Positions 17,343-26,006 of a DNA stretch of 64,000 bases are shown here, piece by piece. A program made the position numbers and the translations under genes. Positions within the stretch are counted from its first letter, which is position 1. Each line of letters opens with the position of its first letter. Under the pieces are notes generated by a model. It was not told the DNA's origin. It ran no database searches and saw nothing but the letters and a program-made list of their open reading frames with translations. Location: assembly GCF_016586355.1 (NCBI RefSeq), contig NZ_BLYI01000070.1, positions 1 through 64,000 of the forward strand, written 5' to 3'. Origin of the DNA: Anaerostipes butyraticus. Lineage in GTDB: Bacteria > Bacillota > Clostridia > Lachnospirales > Lachnospiraceae.

Positions 17343-18197
17343 CTATTTGATCTGATGGGCGCTGATCACCACATCTCCTTTTTTTACATGAATTCCTTTT
17401 GCCTCCAGCAGTTCGGAAACCGTGCACACTTCATATCCTCTGGCCTTCAGGATCGGCAGAACATGCTCGACTGCCTGAACCGTTGGTTCATGGATATCAT
17501 GCATCAGTACGATATCCCCGTCCTGTGCTTTTTCCAGGATCATCTTTTCCGTTGCTTTCGCAGATTTTGTCTTCCAGTCCAGTGTATCGATATTCCATAA
17601 AACCAACGGTCCATCGATGATTTTTTTTACATTGTCATTCAAACCGCCGTACGGTGGACGGAAACTGACGGCTTTGCTTCCACATGCTTTATAAATTGCC
17701 TGATTCATCTTATCCTGCTGGTTTCGGATCTGATCATTACTGAGCTTCGTCAGCAGCGGATGGTTCCAGGAATGACCTGATACTTCATTTCCTGATTTGC
17801 AGACTTTTTCCACAACATCCGGATATCTCTGCGCGTTCTCACCCAGCATGAAAAATGTAGCTCTGAAATCTTCTTTTTCCAGTGCTTTCAGAACCCTCTC
17901 GGTTTTTCCTCTTGACGGACCATCATCAAAAGTAAACGCGATCAGCTTCTTGCTCTTATCGATTTTCCTCGGCACATATAAAGATTTCTTCATCTTCTCT
18001 CCGGTATCCTTTGACAGGATTCCTTCATTCGCCTGCACAATATATTCTCCAAGCTTCCGATTCACAGAATTATACTTCGTGCCGCCGGACCGGATCAGAA
18101 ATCCTATGCCGGCTGCCATTACGGCTGCAATCAGCAGGAGAGCCGCTACTCTCCCTTTTCTCCATCTTCTTCGTCTTCTTCTTACTACTCTTCGCAT
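17343..18197 (-). CDS. Polysaccharide deacetylase (NodB-type, membrane anchored)
   Basis: 284 residues. The very basic N-terminus (ten Arg in the first 14 residues) is followed by one hydrophobic helix (residues about 17-36), giving a signal anchor with the enzyme outside. The NodB domain has TFDDGPS (catalytic Asp plus metal Asp), GHSWNHP (metal His pair), RPPYGG, DTLDW and VLMHDIH, all intact. Such enzymes remove acetyl groups from peptidoglycan GlcNAc or MurNAc, or from other glycans, and often confer lysozyme resistance. It lies 25 bases downstream of adenine deaminase and may be read with it. Confidence 0.88.
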   Translation of the reverse strand: MRRVVRRRRRRWRKGRVAALLLIAAVMAAGIGFLIRSGGTKYNSVNRKLGEYIVQANEGILSKDTGEKMKKSLYVPRKIDKSKKLIAFTFDDGPSRGKTERVLKALEKEDFRATFFMLGENAQRYPDVVEKVCKSGNEVSGHSWNHPLLTKLSNDQIRNQQDKMNQAIYKACGSKAVSFRPPYGGLNDNVKKIIDGPLVLWNIDTLDWKTKSAKATEKMILEKAQDGDIVLMHDIHEPTVQAVEHVLPILKARGYEVCTVSELLEAKGIHVKKGDVVISAHQIK

Positions 18198-18222
18198 CTT
18201 ACCCTACCCTTTTGTTCCTTTC

Positions 18223-19875
18223 TTACGTTTCAATTTGTTTAAAATGAGTGACATCCACAAGCCCCAGATCTGTCAGACGCAGTTCTGGTATGACCGGAAG
18301 CGCCATGAATGACAGTGTAATAAACGGATCAATCTCTCTGGAAATTCCCATATCCCATGCTTTTTTCAGCATATCATCAATATTTTCCTGAATCTCCTGT
18401 GAAGATCCTAAACTTAAAAGGCCTGCAACCGGAAGAGGCAGTGTTCCCTTCACCTCTCCCCCTGAAACCAGCACATAACCGCCCTGCATCTTCTCCATCA
18501 TCTGAACCGCTGTGAGAATATCATCATCATTATCTCCAGCCGCAATGATGTTATGAGAATCATGAGCCACAGAAGTCGCAATGGCTCCTCCTGTAATCCC
18601 GTATCCCTTTAACGGCGCAGCTTTGGCATTGCCGGTTCCTCTATGGCGTTCAAACACACAAAGCTTGGAATATTCCCGGTTCGGAACAAACCATCCTTCA
18701 CAGGACGGCACTTCCTCCCTTAAAAATTTTGTTACGATCTGCCCGGAAACCATGCCGATTACCGGCACTTTTCCTCTGGCCGGCACCTGAATCTTATCTT
18801 TGGACACCCCGGATAAAACAACGGTATGGAGCATGGACTCCGCAATCGGAGCCGCCTGCCGGTCAAACATAGCATCATTTACAAGGCGCCCTTTCCGGTA
18901 AACCTGCTCAACCGATACTTCTTCCAGTGATCCCAGCACTACAATATCCGCATCTTTCCCGGTTTCCAAAGTTCCGATCTGATTCAGACCATAGGCAGAA
19001 GCCGCATGCTCTGTCGCCATAGCCACCGCATCCAGCGGATCCATTCCCAGCTGGATGCTACGCCTTACATTGTAACTAATATGTCCTTCATTTTCAATAG
19101 TATCCAGATGTTTATCATCGGTACAAAACATATAATGTTTCATATCCTGCGGTTCTTTCAACAGCCCTGGAATAATATTCTCTACATTTCGTGCCGCGCT
19201 TCCTTCTCTTACAAGGATTTTCATGCCTGCATGACATTTTTCCCTTGCTTCTTCATAAGAAGTACATTCATGTTCCGTCATGACTCCGGCTTCCACATAT
19301 GCCTTCAGATCTTCTCCTGTAAGCCCCGGCGCATGTCCATCAATGATCATTCCCCTGCACAGACGGAGTTTTGCCAGTATTTCCGGATCTCCTGAAAGAA
19401 CTGCCGGATAACACATTACCTCGCCTAATCCGAGAACCCTTTTATGATCTTTCCATTGTTCCATATCCTTCGCAGTAAAATCTGCCCCGTTGGTCTCAAA
19501 CGGTGTAGCCGGAATGGACGAAGGCATCATCACATAGACACTCAGCGGAATATCCTCTGTAGCATCCAGAATATATTTCATCGCTTCATTTCCTTTTACA
19601 TTGACCAGTTCATGGGGATCAGCAATGACCGTTGTCGTTCCATGGGGCATGACTGCCTTTGCAAACTCCAGCGGCGCTGCCATCGAGGACTCAATATGCA
19701 CATGGGCATCGATAAACCCCGGACAGAGATATTTCCCCTGACAGTCCACTTCCTGCTTCCCGGAAAATGTTCCGATTCCTATGATCTTTCCATCCGACAC
19801 CGCAAGATCTCCCCTGATCAGTTTTCGATTTTTCACATCAACAATCGTTCCGTTTTTTAACACCAGTTCACACAT
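18223..19875 (-). CDS. ade: Adenine deaminase
   Basis: 550-residue amidohydrolase converting adenine to hypoxanthine plus ammonia. Metal site PGFIDAHVHIESSM near residue 55, then ADPHELVNVKG, GLGEVMCYPAVL, DGHAPGLTG and the late IAAGDNDDDI segment are all characteristic of bacterial Ade, and length is normal. Ribosome site GGAGG lies 10 bases before the ATG. The start overlaps the end of the upstream 225-residue gene by 19 bases, so the two are coupled. Confidence 0.93.
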   Translation of the reverse strand: MCELVLKNGTIVDVKNRKLIRGDLAVSDGKIIGIGTFSGKQEVDCQGKYLCPGFIDAHVHIESSMAAPLEFAKAVMPHGTTTVIADPHELVNVKGNEAMKYILDATEDIPLSVYVMMPSSIPATPFETNGADFTAKDMEQWKDHKRVLGLGEVMCYPAVLSGDPEILAKLRLCRGMIIDGHAPGLTGEDLKAYVEAGVMTEHECTSYEEAREKCHAGMKILVREGSAARNVENIIPGLLKEPQDMKHYMFCTDDKHLDTIENEGHISYNVRRSIQLGMDPLDAVAMATEHAASAYGLNQIGTLETGKDADIVVLGSLEEVSVEQVYRKGRLVNDAMFDRQAAPIAESMLHTVVLSGVSKDKIQVPARGKVPVIGMVSGQIVTKFLREEVPSCEGWFVPNREYSKLCVFERHRGTGNAKAAPLKGYGITGGAIATSVAHDSHNIIAAGDNDDDILTAVQMMEKMQGGYVLVSGGEVKGTLPLPVAGLLSLGSSQEIQENIDDMLKKAWDMGISREIDPFITLSFMALPVIPELRLTDLGLVDVTHFKQIET

Positions 19876-20513
19876 ACTGAACGCTCCTCCTTCTTTTTCT
19901 CCAGGTATCTGTGAAATCGTACCATTCCTACATAATATTTGATATCAGGATCAAACAGCATATCCCAGCTGATCACTTCTCTCTCTCCGCAGTTAGACCA
20001 GATCAATTGATGATTTTCTTCATCATATCCGGTTATCGTCACCCAGTGCCAGTTATCTTCCCGCAGCTGCGCTGCCGGATGACGCAGGATCAAAAAGGCT
20101 ACCGGGTCTCCGGCTTTGATCCCTCCAAGAATAAATTTTAAAGACTGTTCTTTTTTCTTCGGGAGAAACAGCTTTTCCGCTTTTAAAAGAATTCCCTTGT
20201 CTTCGGCATACCTGGAAAAATCTTTTGCAAAACGCCCGATCAGCGGATATCCCATAAAACCGGGTCTCATATATGTATACATTGTTTCCATCAGTTTCAG
20301 ATACTCTTCCTGACAGCAGGCATCTGTTTTCGGCTCATACAGCGGCTTCATTGCCTCATCTGACGCAGCGTAAATGGCCGCCAAATTGCTTCCTGTAACG
20401 CTGCCGCACCCTGCCAGTCTCTGAAATTCTTTGGTGAACCATTCCTGATCTCCTCCATATCCGATGATCTTTCCATCTTTGGTAATCACAGGACATTGAA
20501 GTTCTTCCCGCAT
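19857..20513 (-). CDS. Uncharacterised protein with papain/C39-like cysteine-peptidase pattern
   Basis: About 218 residues; start taken at 20513 because AAGGAGG precedes it (the ATG at 20534 lies before the site). No family name can be given with certainty. RLAGCGSVTGSNLAAIY near residue 33 holds a Cys at a helix start, HWVTITGYDEENHQLIWSNCG near 160 holds a His before a strand, and an Asn follows. These are spaced like the Cys-His-Asn triad of the peptidase_C39_2 fold. No signal peptide, so cytoplasmic. It overlaps adenine deaminase and is probably co-expressed with it. Whether it is a peptidase or an inactive relative is open. Confidence 0.55.
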   Translation of the reverse strand: MREELQCPVITKDGKIIGYGGDQEWFTKEFQRLAGCGSVTGSNLAAIYAASDEAMKPLYEPKTDACCQEEYLKLMETMYTYMRPGFMGYPLIGRFAKDFSRYAEDKGILLKAEKLFLPKKKEQSLKFILGGIKAGDPVAFLILRHPAAQLREDNWHWVTITGYDEENHQLIWSNCGEREVISWDMLFDPDIKYYVGMVRFHRYLEKKKEERSVCVNWC

Positions 20514-20561
20514 ATTTCTTTCCTCCTTCTGCATATGCTGTTAAAAAATGCTGGAGTTTTT

Positions 20562-21032
20562 ATGAACCATCTTTCCCATCATCACATTTTCAAGTTATGT
20601 CTGATTCTTCCTGTTATCGCTACCCTTTGCTCTTTCCTTCTGTCTCCCGGAATCTCAGATGCTTTTTCTGCCTTCCGGATGCCGCCCGCAGTCCCTGATC
20701 CGGCCCTTCTCCTGATTCTGATGCTCCTGTTCCCACTGGCCAACAGTTTCCCTCTCAGCTACGTATTCCACTGTCATCACCCGGAACGCAGCCAGGCTCT
20801 GAAACTGTTTCTCGCCTCTTATTTCTTTTTGTTTTTCTGGCCGATCCTTCTGTTTGAATACCAGGTAAGTTTCTTTGCCCTGGTATGGAGCATGGCACTG
20901 CTTCTGATCAACTGCTGCCTGTGTCTGCAGATTTTCCTGATCCGCCCGAAATCCGCTTTCTGGCTCCTGCCGTATCTTCTGTGGTGTACGTTTCTTTTTT
21001 ATATAAGCTTTGGAATCCTGATTCTTAATTAA
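20562..21032 (+). CDS. TspO/MBR-family membrane protein
   Basis: About 156 residues with five hydrophobic helices. The start at 20562 follows a GGAG site; the longer frame from 20496 overlaps the divergent gene and is unlikely. A Trp/Phe-rich third helix and the closing LLPYLLWCTFLFYISFGILILN match the TspO pattern (PYLLW, terminal LN). The usual WxPP loop is only partly kept (FRMPPAVPDP). TspO proteins bind porphyrins and isoprenoids. The gene converges on yaaA with a 4-base overlap. Confidence 0.65.
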   Translation: MNHLSHHHIFKLCLILPVIATLCSFLLSPGISDAFSAFRMPPAVPDPALLLILMLLFPLANSFPLSYVFHCHHPERSQALKLFLASYFFLFFWPILLFEYQVSFFALVWSMALLLINCCLCLQIFLIRPKSAFWLLPYLLWCTFLFYISFGILILN

Positions 21033-21766
21033 CGAGAAACAAAGACAAACTTCTGTTCCGTTGACAAAGCTTCCTCAAACTCATATCCCTGAAATTCAAA
21101 TTCTTTCAGCTCTTCCGGATCATCTGCCTGGCGTTCGGCCATAAAACGAACCATCCGTCCTCTGGCCATCTTCGCCCAGGCAGTAATGGTCCTTAATTTT
21201 CCATTTCTCCTGGTCAGAAATTCAATATCAATCCATCGGTCCGCAGGTTCCCTGTACTTTCTTATGGCTTTGGCATATTCTTCCGAAGCCAGATTGATGA
21301 CCGGTTCGCCTGTTTTGAAAATTTCCTCTGCCAGATCACTTCCCCAGAACCGGTACAGATTCCTGCCGTCGATCTTCAATGGAGACGCCATTTCCAGCCG
21401 GTATGGTCTGATCCGGTCAAAAGGTTTTAAAACTCCATACAGACCGCTTAATATCCTGACATGACGATTCAGATATTCCCACTGATCCTCCGTCATATGC
21501 CCGGCATCGATATTTTTAAAGACCAGTCCATCATAAGCAAAGACCGCTCCTGCGCCGTCTCCTTTTTTCCAGTCCTGAAAATCCAGAAATGCCTGGAGTG
21601 CTATTTTATCATTGACTTTCATCAGGTTCTGGATTTCCCACGGCTGAAGCCTTTTCAGCTCTTCATAAATCCTTTCGGCCTTTTCCATCATATGCGGCTC
21701 TGACAATGAAATTTCCGGCCGCTCCTCGATCCGCATATTCATGGCCGGTGAAATAATGCCTATCAT
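21029..21766 (-). CDS. yaaA: Peroxide stress protein YaaA (DUF328)
   Basis: 245 residues matching the YaaA/UPF0246 family. Evidence: start MIGIISPAMNM, internal FQDWKKGDGAGAVFAYDGLVF, LSGLYGVLKPFDRIRPYRLEM, FWGSDLAEEI and LASEEYAKAI. YaaA lowers free iron or protects DNA during peroxide stress in E. coli. Ribosome site AAGGAG is 6 bases before the ATG. Monocistronic, with the 3' end overlapping the TspO gene. Confidence 0.9.
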   Translation of the reverse strand: MIGIISPAMNMRIEERPEISLSEPHMMEKAERIYEELKRLQPWEIQNLMKVNDKIALQAFLDFQDWKKGDGAGAVFAYDGLVFKNIDAGHMTEDQWEYLNRHVRILSGLYGVLKPFDRIRPYRLEMASPLKIDGRNLYRFWGSDLAEEIFKTGEPVINLASEEYAKAIRKYREPADRWIDIEFLTRRNGKLRTITAWAKMARGRMVRFMAERQADDPEELKEFEFQGYEFEEALSTEQKFVFVSR

Positions 21767-21847
21767 TTCTTCTCCTTATCCTATATACTTGTCTTTAGAA
21801 GACTCCATCACGACTTATAGTTGCAATTAGAAAGGACCTGATCATTT

Positions 21848-22489
21848 ATGAAACGATTCCTGCTTCCGATTCTTATTACTCTCTTTTTGATTTCCGCTTC
21901 TGCTGTTTTCACTCTGAATTTTCGTGCTCTGTATTATCACGATATTTCGTCCCTGAACATAGAGGAGATTTCCGGTTATTCTGAACATGTCATCCGTGAA
22001 AACTACAATGCACTGATCGATTATAACAGCATTTTCCACCGGGATCCTCTGGATCTGTCTCTCCCCATGTCAAGAGAAGGCCGGATCCACTTTCAGGATG
22101 TAAAACGCATCTTCGATGTCCTGCAGATCATCTGCCTCATCACTCTGACAGCTTCCCTGATCCTGGGCATCCGTTCCTGGAAACAGGGCTGCCGTAAATT
22201 TTTAAGAAACAGCGCCATCTTATCGGTCCTGCTCCCGGCCGCCGCCGGCATCCTGATCGCCTCAAACTGGGAAAATGCTTTCATTTTGTTCCATGAAATC
22301 ATGTTTTCCAATGACTACTGGATTTTTGACGAACGAACTGATCCGGTAATCCAAATCCTTCCGGATGAATTCTTCCTTCACTGCGCTCTTATGATCATCG
22401 CTCTGATCCTGGCAGCAAGTCTCTGTATGGGACTTATCTACCTGCGGCAGAAACATCAAAAGAACGATTCATCCAGACTTCACTCTTAA
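21848..22489 (+). CDS. TIGR01906/DUF1461-family membrane protein
   Basis: 213 residues: N-terminal hydrophobic helix, a roughly 80-residue extracytoplasmic loop beginning TLNFRALYYHDI, then three helices. The loop pattern ending MSREGRIHFQDVKRIF is typical of the lactococcal/clostridial family TIGR01906, whose function is unknown. Ribosome site AAAGGA upstream. Ends one base before the converging dehydrogenase stop. Confidence 0.7.
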   Translation: MKRFLLPILITLFLISASAVFTLNFRALYYHDISSLNIEEISGYSEHVIRENYNALIDYNSIFHRDPLDLSLPMSREGRIHFQDVKRIFDVLQIICLITLTASLILGIRSWKQGCRKFLRNSAILSVLLPAAAGILIASNWENAFILFHEIMFSNDYWIFDERTDPVIQILPDEFFLHCALMIIALILAASLCMGLIYLRQKHQKNDSSRLHS

Positions 22490-23455
22490 TTATTTCCGGT
22501 AACCGGTTTCCCGATCCACCACGTTCATCAGCGGCTCTCCAGCACAGTAACGCTTCAGATTGCCAGCGGCAATATCTACAATCCGGTATAAAGTGGCCGG
22601 ATGATGGAAATCTCCGGAAATATGCGGCGTGATCACCACATTTTTCATATTCCATAATTTGTGCTGGCTCGGCAGCGGCTCCGGATCCGTCACGTCCAGA
22701 CCCGCGCCGTAGATTTCCCCTGCGATCAGCGCCTGACACAGATCTTCTGTATTCACAGCGCTTCCTCTTCCGGCATTCAGGAAGACAGCACTGTTTTTCA
22801 TTTCCCGGAAACGTTTCGCGTTGAAAATATTCTTTGTAGCCTTTGTTTCCGGCAGAACAGAAAATATAACATCTGCTTCCGGCAGGAGTTCATCCAGATG
22901 CTCCATCGTATACAATTCATCCACTCCCTGCGGAACCTGTCCCGGACGCCGTTTGATGCCGATCACCCGGTAGCCGAAATTTCTCAAAAGTCTTGCAAAG
23001 TACAATCCGATGTCTCCCAGTCCAACGATCAGGGCACATCCGCCCCTCAGTGACATAACCTCTCCTTCATCCTGCCATTCGCACTGATTCTGATTATCCC
23101 GGTACAGATGCAGTTTCTTCTGAATGGAAAATAAAACTGCCAGCATATGCTCCGCAACACCAGGCCCATAGGCTCCGGTTGCATTGGTCAGAACCACTTC
23201 TTCCGGCAGAACGCCTTTTTTTACATATGCGTCTGCCCCGGCAGAATTCAGCTGAAGCCATTCCAGATTCTTCGCGTATTCCAGCAGATCCGGATCAATA
23301 TTTCCAATAATGATGTCTGCTTCTTCTGCCATTTTCTTTGTTGCCTTTTTATAAGATGTATACGTAAAGCAGCTCTTGTCTGCGAATTCTTCCAGTCTTT
23401 CTTTTTGTCCCTCGCTGACCGGAAGGACAACTAATATTTTCTTTCCTTTGATCAT
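22490..23455 (-). CDS. D-2-hydroxyacid dehydrogenase (NAD-dependent)
   Basis: About 321 residues; start at 23455 (MIKGKKILVVLP) with AAGGAG upstream. The Rossmann domain has GLGDIGLYFARLL (GxGxxG) near residue 143. The catalytic triad is visible as the Arg of NAGRGSAVN, the Glu of DVTDPEPLP and the His of ITPHISGDFH. Likely reduces a 2-keto acid to a D-2-hydroxy acid or the reverse. Last of a minus-strand run with crcB, rhaD and another dehydrogenase. The substrate is unknown. Confidence 0.85.
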   Translation of the reverse strand: MIKGKKILVVLPVSEGQKERLEEFADKSCFTYTSYKKATKKMAEEADIIIGNIDPDLLEYAKNLEWLQLNSAGADAYVKKGVLPEEVVLTNATGAYGPGVAEHMLAVLFSIQKKLHLYRDNQNQCEWQDEGEVMSLRGGCALIVGLGDIGLYFARLLRNFGYRVIGIKRRPGQVPQGVDELYTMEHLDELLPEADVIFSVLPETKATKNIFNAKRFREMKNSAVFLNAGRGSAVNTEDLCQALIAGEIYGAGLDVTDPEPLPSQHKLWNMKNVVITPHISGDFHHPATLYRIVDIAAGNLKRYCAGEPLMNVVDRETGYRK

Positions 23456-23540
23456 ATTCAAAACTCCTTCTAAACACCTGGCGTCCCTTCTGAACGAACA
23501 GGACTTCCTTATCACACACTCTTTTATTCTGAAAGTTCTT

Positions 23541-23912
23541 CTATCCCCGAACGATCATTTTCCCGGCGAACACTGCGCCCAGACATAAAATGACACTCAA
23601 GACCATATACGCTGCTGACATTCCGCATCTGCCCGCTTCCATAAGATCGGAGCTTTCCAGGGCAAAAGTAGAAAAGGTCGTAAATCCCCCACAGACTCCT
23701 GTCTTTAAGAACAGGATCCATCTGGAATCGGATATGCCGTACCGGACAGCCGCCTGACTGATGACGCCGATCGCAAATGCTCCCAGAATATTGATTCCCA
23801 GCGTGATTACCGGAAACTGGGTCTTATCTGATAACGGCAGGAATCCCAGAAGATAACGAAATACCGCTCCGAGAAAGCCTCCGGCTCCAACACAAAAACA
23901 ATTCCATAACAT
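23541..23912 (-). CDS. crcB: Fluoride channel CrcB/FluC
   Basis: 123 residues, four helices, motifs GAGGFLGAVFRY, TLGINILGAFAIG and GVCGGFTTFSTF (the pore phenylalanines and TM3 break). A dual-topology homodimer is likely since only one copy is present here. No fluoride riboswitch pattern is visible upstream. Instead a 13-bp hairpin covers its ribosome site. Confidence 0.92.
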   Translation of the reverse strand: MLWNCFCVGAGGFLGAVFRYLLGFLPLSDKTQFPVITLGINILGAFAIGVISQAAVRYGISDSRWILFLKTGVCGGFTTFSTFALESSDLMEAGRCGMSAAYMVLSVILCLGAVFAGKMIVRG

Positions 23913-23920
23913 AAGAAAAA

Positions 23921-23956
23921 CCTCCTGAATGATTCTATTCTATATCACTCAGAAGG
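23921..23956 (-). terminator. Hairpin ending rhaD and covering the crcB ribosome site
   Basis: Minus-strand arms CCTTCTGAGTGAT and ATCATTCAGGAGG form 13 pairs (two G-U), followed by TTTTTCTT and then the crcB ATG. The AGGAGG ribosome site is inside the 3' arm. It could terminate rhaD transcripts and also mask crcB translation on any readthrough transcript. Confidence 0.6.
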
Positions 23957-23975
23957 TCTTCGCAATCCATCTTAT

Positions 23976-24803
23976 TTATTTTTCGTACAGAAATTTTTCC
24001 GGCAGGCTCACCTGAAAGGCTTCTCCCAGTTTTCGGAATCCTTCTGCCGGTATGGTCTGCCGTTTTACCGGTGTCACAGCAAGCACTTTGCATAAAATCT
24101 CCGCCGCCTTTTCCACCGTATGGGCCAGTCCGAAGGTCTGGTCAAAATCTTCCCCGGAACAGAACATTCCATGATGTGCCCAGATGATCACGTCATGATT
24201 TTTGATATATCTGGAACTTTCCACCGCGATTTCTTTCCCTCCCGGCACCATCCACGGAATGACAGCGATTCCATCCGGGAAAATCACCGGACACTCTGTC
24301 ATCATCTCCCATAGTTCCCTTGTAAACACTTCTTCTTTTAATGGAAGAACAAAGGTCAGGGCAATGATATTAGCCGGATGGCAGTGGTAGATCACACGAT
24401 GCTTTCCATTGGTTCTTTTTTTCTTCACTTCATGATTCATAAGATGTGACGGCAGTTCACTGGTCGGTACTCCTCCATCCCGCAGTCCCCAGCAGATCCG
24501 GTACCGGCGGCCCTGTTCATCGATCTCAATAACCGCAAGATTTCCCTCCGGATCCGCCTCTGTATTTCCAAAAAACTTTCCGGATCCTGTTACCAGGAAA
24601 TATTCTCCCGCAAGATCCGGAACCTCGGTTCCGATTTCTCTCCACATATCCGTATCATTGAGATTTTCTCTGATCTGCTCTATCTCCTCCGGACGGATAC
24701 GGTAGGAAAAATTGCCTCCGTTTCTTTCATGCCACCCCATCCGATGGCCGTCCATGCACATTTTAATAAATCCTTTTCCGAACTCTGTCTCCGCTATCTG
24801 CAT
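23976..24803 (-). CDS. rhaD: Rhamnulose-1-phosphate aldolase
   Basis: 275 residues, class II (zinc) aldolase splitting L-rhamnulose-1-phosphate into dihydroxyacetone phosphate and L-lactaldehyde. It follows E. coli RhaD closely: GWHERNGGNFSYR, VTGSGKFFGN, WGLRDGGVPTSELPSH, the zinc ligands in YHCHPANIIALT, FPDGIAVIPWMVPG and HHGMFCSG. The start overlaps the upstream dehydrogenase by 10 bases. No rhamnose kinase or isomerase is in the window, so the gene may serve a different ketose-1-phosphate in this operon. Confidence 0.88.
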   Translation of the reverse strand: MQIAETEFGKGFIKMCMDGHRMGWHERNGGNFSYRIRPEEIEQIRENLNDTDMWREIGTEVPDLAGEYFLVTGSGKFFGNTEADPEGNLAVIEIDEQGRRYRICWGLRDGGVPTSELPSHLMNHEVKKKRTNGKHRVIYHCHPANIIALTFVLPLKEEVFTRELWEMMTECPVIFPDGIAVIPWMVPGGKEIAVESSRYIKNHDVIIWAHHGMFCSGEDFDQTFGLAHTVEKAAEILCKVLAVTPVKRQTIPAEGFRKLGEAFQVSLPEKFLYEK

Positions 24804-25837
24804 TTCTTTTCCCCTTTTTCAAAACTTTTCAAACGATCTTCCAGCTGTGCCATCACGGCTTCCGGAGCCATAGTATAAGATTCCAGCGTATCTCCTCCCC
24901 GATGATTTCCTGCTGTTACGCAGTCCATTTTCACCAGCGGATCATCTGCCGACACCGGCTCCACCGGAAATACGTCCACTGCCGCTCCTTTTATTTTTCC
25001 TTCCTTCAAAGCCTGATACAAAGCATCCATATCAACCAGCGCTGCCCTTGCTGTGTTGATCAGATATGCATCCTCTTTCATTATCTCCAGCTCTTTTGCA
25101 CCAATCAGCGGCGGCTCTCCAGGCTGGATTCTGCCGTGAAGGCTGACAATATCGGCTTCCTGAAGAAGTTTTTCCTTTGTCACAGAAATACATCCTTTCT
25201 TTTCGGCTTCTTTTGGATCCACATACGGATCATATATCAGAATCCGGCTTCCAAAACCTGTCAGCCGTTCCGCCACAAGCCTTCCAATCGTTCCAAAACC
25301 TATCAGCCCGATTGTCTGGCTCCGCATCTCCCGGATCCTGCCGGAATTCGGATACTGTTCTCGCCACTCTCCATTTTTCAGGGCTCTGTCTGCTCTTGCG
25401 ATATTTCTCGTTTCGCAGAGCATCAGCCCGATGGTATATTCCGCAACCGCATACGCATTATGACTCGGACAGTTGATCACCTGGATTCCTTTCTCTTCTG
25501 CGGCTTCCATATCAATATTTTCCACGCCGCCCCGGCAGGTAAGGATATATTTCAGATGATCTGCCTTTTCAATCAATTCCCTGCCAACCGGACACAGATG
25601 GACAAACACAGCGTCTGCATCCTGGATTTCCTCAGCCAGAGCCTGATCCGGCGGATATGCCGTAGAACCTTTCGTCTCAATATTCCGTATAATTTTTCTG
25701 GCCTGGGGCCTCTGGGCGTCCTCTTTCCATGAAAGATACCGGCAGGTTTGAAACAGACTGCTTTTCTCCAGCGCTCTTCTAAAATCCTCCTCATGGATAA
25801 ACATATCTCCCACTGCTACACATTTTTCCATCTGCAT
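24794..25837 (-). CDS. 2-hydroxyacid dehydrogenase (SerA-like)
   Basis: 347 residues. NAD-binding GLIGFGTIGRLVAERL near residue 178, catalytic Arg in TARAALVD, Glu in FPVEPVS and His in AGNHRGGDT. The usual PHxAG motif is replaced by GNHRGG, the main oddity. An N-terminal insertion (about residues 40-65) lengthens it relative to common D-isomer dehydrogenases. First gene of the operon with rhaD; a TGGACA/TAATAT promoter containing a DeoR-type half site lies upstream. A role in oxidising or reducing a sugar acid beside the aldolase is an inference. Confidence 0.82.
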   Translation of the reverse strand: MQMEKCVAVGDMFIHEEDFRRALEKSSLFQTCRYLSWKEDAQRPQARKIIRNIETKGSTAYPPDQALAEEIQDADAVFVHLCPVGRELIEKADHLKYILTCRGGVENIDMEAAEEKGIQVINCPSHNAYAVAEYTIGLMLCETRNIARADRALKNGEWREQYPNSGRIREMRSQTIGLIGFGTIGRLVAERLTGFGSRILIYDPYVDPKEAEKKGCISVTKEKLLQEADIVSLHGRIQPGEPPLIGAKELEIMKEDAYLINTARAALVDMDALYQALKEGKIKGAAVDVFPVEPVSADDPLVKMDCVTAGNHRGGDTLESYTMAPEAVMAQLEDRLKSFEKGEKKCR

Positions 25838-25863
25838 TCGTCCTTTCCTTGTAATTTTGTTCT

Positions 25864-25970
25864 ATATTAACATTTAATGTTCGTTTTGTCCAGTATTTTT
25901 GTTCTTTTATGGCATTTTATTCTGTTTATATCGAACATTTCTTGTTTTTCTTTTTTGTTTTGGGTATAAT
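25864..25970. promoter_or_regulatory. Divergent promoters with paired TGTTCG operator halves
   Basis: Minus promoter: TGGACA (25887-25892), 17-base spacer, TAATAT (25864-25869). Plus promoter: TTGTTT (25942-25947), 17-base spacer, TATAAT (25965-25970). The inverted repeats AATGTTCG (25876-25883) and CGAACATT (25932-25939) sit inside the minus spacer and just before the plus -35. The 56-base separation suits DNA looping or two DeoR-type dimers. Confidence 0.65.
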
Positions 25971-26006
25971 GGTTGAAGAGAATTCCAAAAGAAAGGATTT
26001 GCACTT

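Noticed and set aside
23913-23975. Fluoride riboswitch before crcB
   Set aside because: The gap is only 63 bases, is filled by a simple hairpin, and lacks the conserved GGCGATGG-type start of the crcB motif.
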